Shown here: in pieces, positions 61,303-64,000 of the stretch
Layout of the letters: each line of letters opens with the position of its first letter
Position numbering within the stretch: the first letter of the stretch is position 1
Assembly (NCBI RefSeq): GCF_000308815.1
Contig: NZ_BAFX01000065.1
Span: 1-64,000 of the forward strand
Source: Nocardia concava NBRC 100430
GTDB taxonomy: Bacteria; Actinomycetota; Actinomycetes; Mycobacteriales; Mycobacteriaceae
Direction of reading: 5' to 3'
DNA: 64,000 bases
Translations under genes and position numbers: made by a program
The notes under the pieces: model-generated
What the model was told of the DNA's origin: nothing
Seen by the model: the letters and a program-made list of their open reading frames with translations, nothing else
The model's database searches: none

Positions 61303-62171
61303 TCAGTATTGGTGCGGCACGCTCGGCCACCGATGCGGCGAACCAGGCCCGGTTCGCCCTGCCCACCGGTCCGCTGCGCGGTCTCGCCGTGCGGGTTCTG
61401 TCGCTGGTCGTGCTGCTTGCCGTGTGGTGGGCGGTGGCCGCCGCCAAATGGATTGATCCGCAGTTTCTTCCGGGTCCGCGCGCGGTGTGGGACGCGTTCG
61501 TGCGGGCCAACAGCTGGCATCCGCTCGCGCCCGGGGTGCCGCGCGAGGTGCCCGGCGAGCAGAACTATTTCCTGTGGGAGCATCTGGTCGCCAGCCTGCA
61601 GCGCATTTTCGTGGGCGCGGGCGCGGCCGTAATCCTCGGTCCCATCGTCGGTTTCGCGCTTGGTACCTCCAAGACCCTGGCCACGATCATCGGGCCGTAT
61701 CTGAACTTCCTGCGCACCCTGCCGCCGCTCGGCTATATCGGCCTGCTCATCGTGTGGTTCGGCATCGGCGACACCTCCAAGATCTGGCTGCTGTTCCTGG
61801 CCGCCTTCCCGCCGGTGGTCGTCGCCACCATCGCAGGCGTGCAACAGGTTTCGGTCGACCGCATCAATGCCGCGCGGTCCCTCGGCGCGAATCGGCTACA
61901 GGTCATCAGCCGCGTCCTACTCCCCGCCACCCTGCCCGAGGTGATTGGCGGCATCCGGGTCGCGGTCGGCTTCGCCTGGACCACCGTGGTCGCGGCGGAA
62001 CTCAACAATGGCATCCCCGGCATCGGCGGACTCGCCTTCCTGGCCGGTCAGCAGCTCAATACGCCGCTGACTATGGCCTGCATCATCGTCATCGGTCTCA
62101 CCGCGCTCATTCTCGACGCGGTCATCAGCTGGATCGGCACGCTGGTCGTGCCGTGGAAGGGCAAGGCATGA
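61299..62171 (+). CDS. ABC transporter permease (nitrate/sulfonate/taurine type)
   Basis: A 290-residue inner-membrane permease of the TauC/SsuC family with about six helices. The cytoplasmic EAA loop reads NAARSLGANRLQVISRVLLPATLPEVIGGIRVAVG and couples to the ATPase. I start it at 61299, since this places helix 1 about 30 residues in; the frame is open to 61125. First gene of a permease, binding protein, ATPase operon with ATGA overlaps. The substrate group (sulfonate, taurine, nitrate, riboflavin or thiamin precursor) cannot be chosen from sequence alone. Confidence 0.88.
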   Translation: MISIGAARSATDAANQARFALPTGPLRGLAVRVLSLVVLLAVWWAVAAAKWIDPQFLPGPRAVWDAFVRANSWHPLAPGVPREVPGEQNYFLWEHLVASLQRIFVGAGAAVILGPIVGFALGTSKTLATIIGPYLNFLRTLPPLGYIGLLIVWFGIGDTSKIWLLFLAAFPPVVVATIAGVQQVSVDRINAARSLGANRLQVISRVLLPATLPEVIGGIRVAVGFAWTTVVAAELNNGIPGIGGLAFLAGQQLNTPLTMACIIVIGLTALILDAVISWIGTLVVPWKGKA

Positions 62172-63226
62172 AGCGCGTTTTCGCGGCAGTGGCATTGGCG
62201 GGTCTGCTCACCGGATCGCTGACCGCGTGCGTCTCATCCGGGCGCACCGATCAGTCGCGGGCGACCGGGGACAAGGTGGCGTGCCCGGTGGCGGTGGATG
62301 AAAGCTTCACCGGGACAGTGCGACTCGGGTATCAGGAGATTCCGAACGGGGATCTGGTGGTCAAGGACGCGGGGGTGCTGGAGACGTGCCTGCCCAAGGC
62401 CAAGATCACGTGGAGCAAGTTCGCGTCGGGTGCCACCGTGATTCAGGCGTTCGGGTCGAACTCGCTCGATCTCGGGCTGCTCGGCAGTGCGGCGGCCGCG
62501 CGGGCGCTGTCCGCGCCGCTGAACATCGGGATGAAGGCGGTCTGGGTTCACGATGTGATCGGGGCGGCCGAATCGCTGGCGGTGAAGGATCCGGCGATCA
62601 CCACGGTGGCGGGCTTGCGCGGCAAGCGAATCGCGGTGCCGTTCGCCAGCACCTCGCACTACAGCCTGCTCGCGGCGCTCACGGCGGCCGGGGTCGAGCG
62701 CGATGTGCAGTTGATCAACATGCAGCCCGACGCCATCGCGGCGGCCTGGCGGGGCGGGGATATCGACGCGGCGTTCATCTGGGAGCCGACGCTGTCGGAG
62801 CTGCTGAAGAACGGGCACGTGGTCACGACCGCCGCCGATACCGCCAAGGCGGGTAAGCCGACCTACGACCTGGAAGGCGCGCGCGCCGAGTTCGTTTCGG
62901 CCAATCCGAAGTTCCTGCAGGTGTGGACGGCGGCGCAGAACTGGGCCGTCAACCTGATCAATACCTCCCCCGATGCCGCGGCCACCCGCATCTCCGCGCA
63001 GCTGGGCGTGCCGGTGCCCGATATCCGCAAGCAGCTCGGCGAGTACGGCTACCTCGACGCGGCCACCCAGGCCGGACCGGCGTACCTGGGCAAACAGCTG
63101 GGCGCGGATCTGAAGTCGTCGGCCGATTTCCTCCTGAGCCAGGGCGAGATTCAGGGCGTCGCGAGCCCGGAGGCGTACGCGGCGGCGGTGTACGCCGATG
63201 CCGCCAACAAGGCGAGCGCCAAGTGA
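62168..63226 (+). CDS. ABC substrate-binding lipoprotein (TauA/SsuA-like)
   Basis: A 352-residue lipoprotein, anchored through the Cys of the lipobox LTAC at residues 18-21. The periplasmic-type fold has VRLGYQEIPNGDLVVKD, ITWSKFASGATVIQAFGSNSLDLGLLG and AFIWEPTLSELLKNG, typical of the NrtA/SsuA/TauA group, and overall it looks like taurine-binding proteins. It gives the importer its specificity. Overlaps the permease stop (ATGA) and the ATPase start (GTGA). Confidence 0.88.
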   Translation: MKRVFAAVALAGLLTGSLTACVSSGRTDQSRATGDKVACPVAVDESFTGTVRLGYQEIPNGDLVVKDAGVLETCLPKAKITWSKFASGATVIQAFGSNSLDLGLLGSAAAARALSAPLNIGMKAVWVHDVIGAAESLAVKDPAITTVAGLRGKRIAVPFASTSHYSLLAALTAAGVERDVQLINMQPDAIAAAWRGGDIDAAFIWEPTLSELLKNGHVVTTAADTAKAGKPTYDLEGARAEFVSANPKFLQVWTAAQNWAVNLINTSPDAAATRISAQLGVPVPDIRKQLGEYGYLDAATQAGPAYLGKQLGADLKSSADFLLSQGEIQGVASPEAYAAAVYADAANKASAK

Positions 63227-64000
63227 CCACCGCCCTGGAAGCGCGCGATCGGGTTGTCCTGACGGAGGTGTCGAAGACCTACGACACCGCCACCGGCAGC
63301 ACGGTCGCGCTCTCCCCCACCGATCTGGTCATCGAGCCCGGCGAGTTCGTCAGCGTCGTCGGCCCGTCCGGCTGCGGTAAGACGACACTGCTGCAACTGC
63401 TCGGCGGCTTCCTCGAACCCAGCACCGGCGACCTGCTGGTCGGCCAGGACCCCATCAACGGGCCGAGCCCCGAGCGCGGCGTGGTCTTCCAGGCCCCCAC
63501 GCTGTACCCGTGGCTGTCGGTGCGCGGCAATATCGAGTTCGGTCCGAAATGTCGTGGTGTGGACCGGAAGACGCGGCGCGCGGCCGCCGAGCGGCTGCTC
63601 GAACTGGTCGGCCTGGCCGACTTCGGAGACAAGCGGCCCTACGAGCTCTCCGGCGGCATGCAGCAGCGGGCGCAGATCGCGCGGGTGCTGGTCAACGATC
63701 CGCGCATCATCCTCATGGACGAGCCGTTCGGCGCACTGGATCAGCTCACCCGCGAACGACTCCAGGTCGAGCTGCTGCGGCTGTGGCGCGAGGCGGGCAA
63801 AACCATTGTGTTCGTGACCCATTCGGTGGAGGAAGCGGTATTCCTGTCCACGCGGGTTCTGGTCATGAGCGCCCGCCCGGGGCGGATCATCGTGGATCGA
63901 CGGATCGAATTACCGGGTGATGACGGTGCCGGGGTGCGCGACCTCGCCGTCACGGCCACACCCGAATTCCAGGCACTGAAAACCGAATTGGCGAAAGCGA
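63223..64000 (+). CDS. ABC transporter ATP-binding protein (cut by window end)
   Basis: The frame is open to the last base, giving 259 codons of a TauB/SsuB-type ATPase that powers the importer. Walker A is GPSGCGKTT, the Q-loop VVFQAPTLYPWLSV, the signature LSGGMQQR and Walker B IILMDEPFGALD, with the H-loop FVTHSVEEA. Start GTG at 63223 lies in the binding-protein stop codon. Close to complete; only the extreme C-end is missing. Confidence 0.93.
   Translation, partial: MTTALEARDRVVLTEVSKTYDTATGSTVALSPTDLVIEPGEFVSVVGPSGCGKTTLLQLLGGFLEPSTGDLLVGQDPINGPSPERGVVFQAPTLYPWLSVRGNIEFGPKCRGVDRKTRRAAAERLLELVGLADFGDKRPYELSGGMQQRAQIARVLVNDPRIILMDEPFGALDQLTRERLQVELLRLWREAGKTIVFVTHSVEEAVFLSTRVLVMSARPGRIIVDRRIELPGDDGAGVRDLAVTATPEFQALKTELAKA

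Noticed and set aside
61487..62167. Upstream extension of the ABC binding protein
   Set aside because: It overlaps the permease gene in another frame; the signal peptide and lipobox show the start is at 62168.
1..64000. tRNA genes, rRNA, CRISPR arrays, insertion sequences and prophage
   Set aside because: I looked for cloverleaf-like sequences, regularly spaced repeats, transposase motifs and terminal repeats and found none that convince.

Overview
The window is about 64 kb of very GC-rich actinobacterial DNA with dense genes, many GTG starts and many 4-base start/stop overlaps. It most likely comes from Nocardia or a close mycolic-acid-containing relative. The pointers are an antigen-85-like secreted mycolyltransferase homologue, a LigC ligase paired with an archaeo-eukaryotic-type primase-polymerase, an F420-type luciferase-like oxidoreductase, a 13E12-type HNH protein, a site matching the KstR steroid-regulon consensus, and many TetR regulators. 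The genus is inferred from gene content, not proven. I saw no tRNA, rRNA, CRISPR array, insertion sequence or prophage.

Layout. 1-4.6 kb: end of an unknown gene, a TetR regulator, an XRE/MmyB-like regulator divergent from a lone mraY, and a DHA2 drug exporter preceded by a 27-codon leader ORF. 4.6-8.7 kb: NfeD-like OB protein plus flotillin, a cold-shock-domain protein, then ligC and its primase-polymerase. 9-14.4 kb: menD-menE-menF and a thiolase. 14.4-24.4 kb: accessory metabolism (serine hydrolase, YdeI-like protein, LLM oxidoreductase, quinone-reductase-like enzyme, enoyl-reductase-like protein, acyl-CoA dehydrogenase, kinase-like protein) with HxlR, AraC and TetR regulators. 24.4-27.9 kb: an unrecognised coupled pair (71-aa protein and a 510-aa protein built from 43-residue repeats) behind three palindromic operators, then a zinc-ribbon SDR that lacks the catalytic Tyr. 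28-33 kb: DUF2784, a catechol-O-methyltransferase-type enzyme, P450, type II thioesterase and CoA-transferase. 33-41 kb: a second DHA2 exporter, TetR and FAD monooxygenase with a repeated operator, nucleoside hydrolase and amidohydrolase, DUF1304, and ohrR-ohr-quinone reductase. 41.2-48.2 kb: an HsaA-like flavin monooxygenase with a KstR-type site, a one-module NRPS (C-A-PCP-TE), a coupled unknown protein and the antigen-85-like protein. 48.2-50.7 kb: HNH/13E12 protein, a 570-bp intergenic region and a DoxX-like protein. 50.7-56.4 kb (minus strand): mutA-mutB-meaB-GNAT, the methylmalonyl-CoA mutase operon. 56.5-64 kb: VTT membrane protein, small membrane protein, LuxR-type response regulator, receiver-only protein, histidine kinase, metallo-hydrolase, and a nitrate/sulfonate/taurine-type ABC importer cut by the window edge.

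Most genes belong to small independent units. The best leads for something new are the 43-residue-repeat pair with its operator array, the degenerate zinc-ribbon SDR, the compact NRPS locus, and the leader ORF in front of the first exporter. Function in all of these is inferred from sequence alone.
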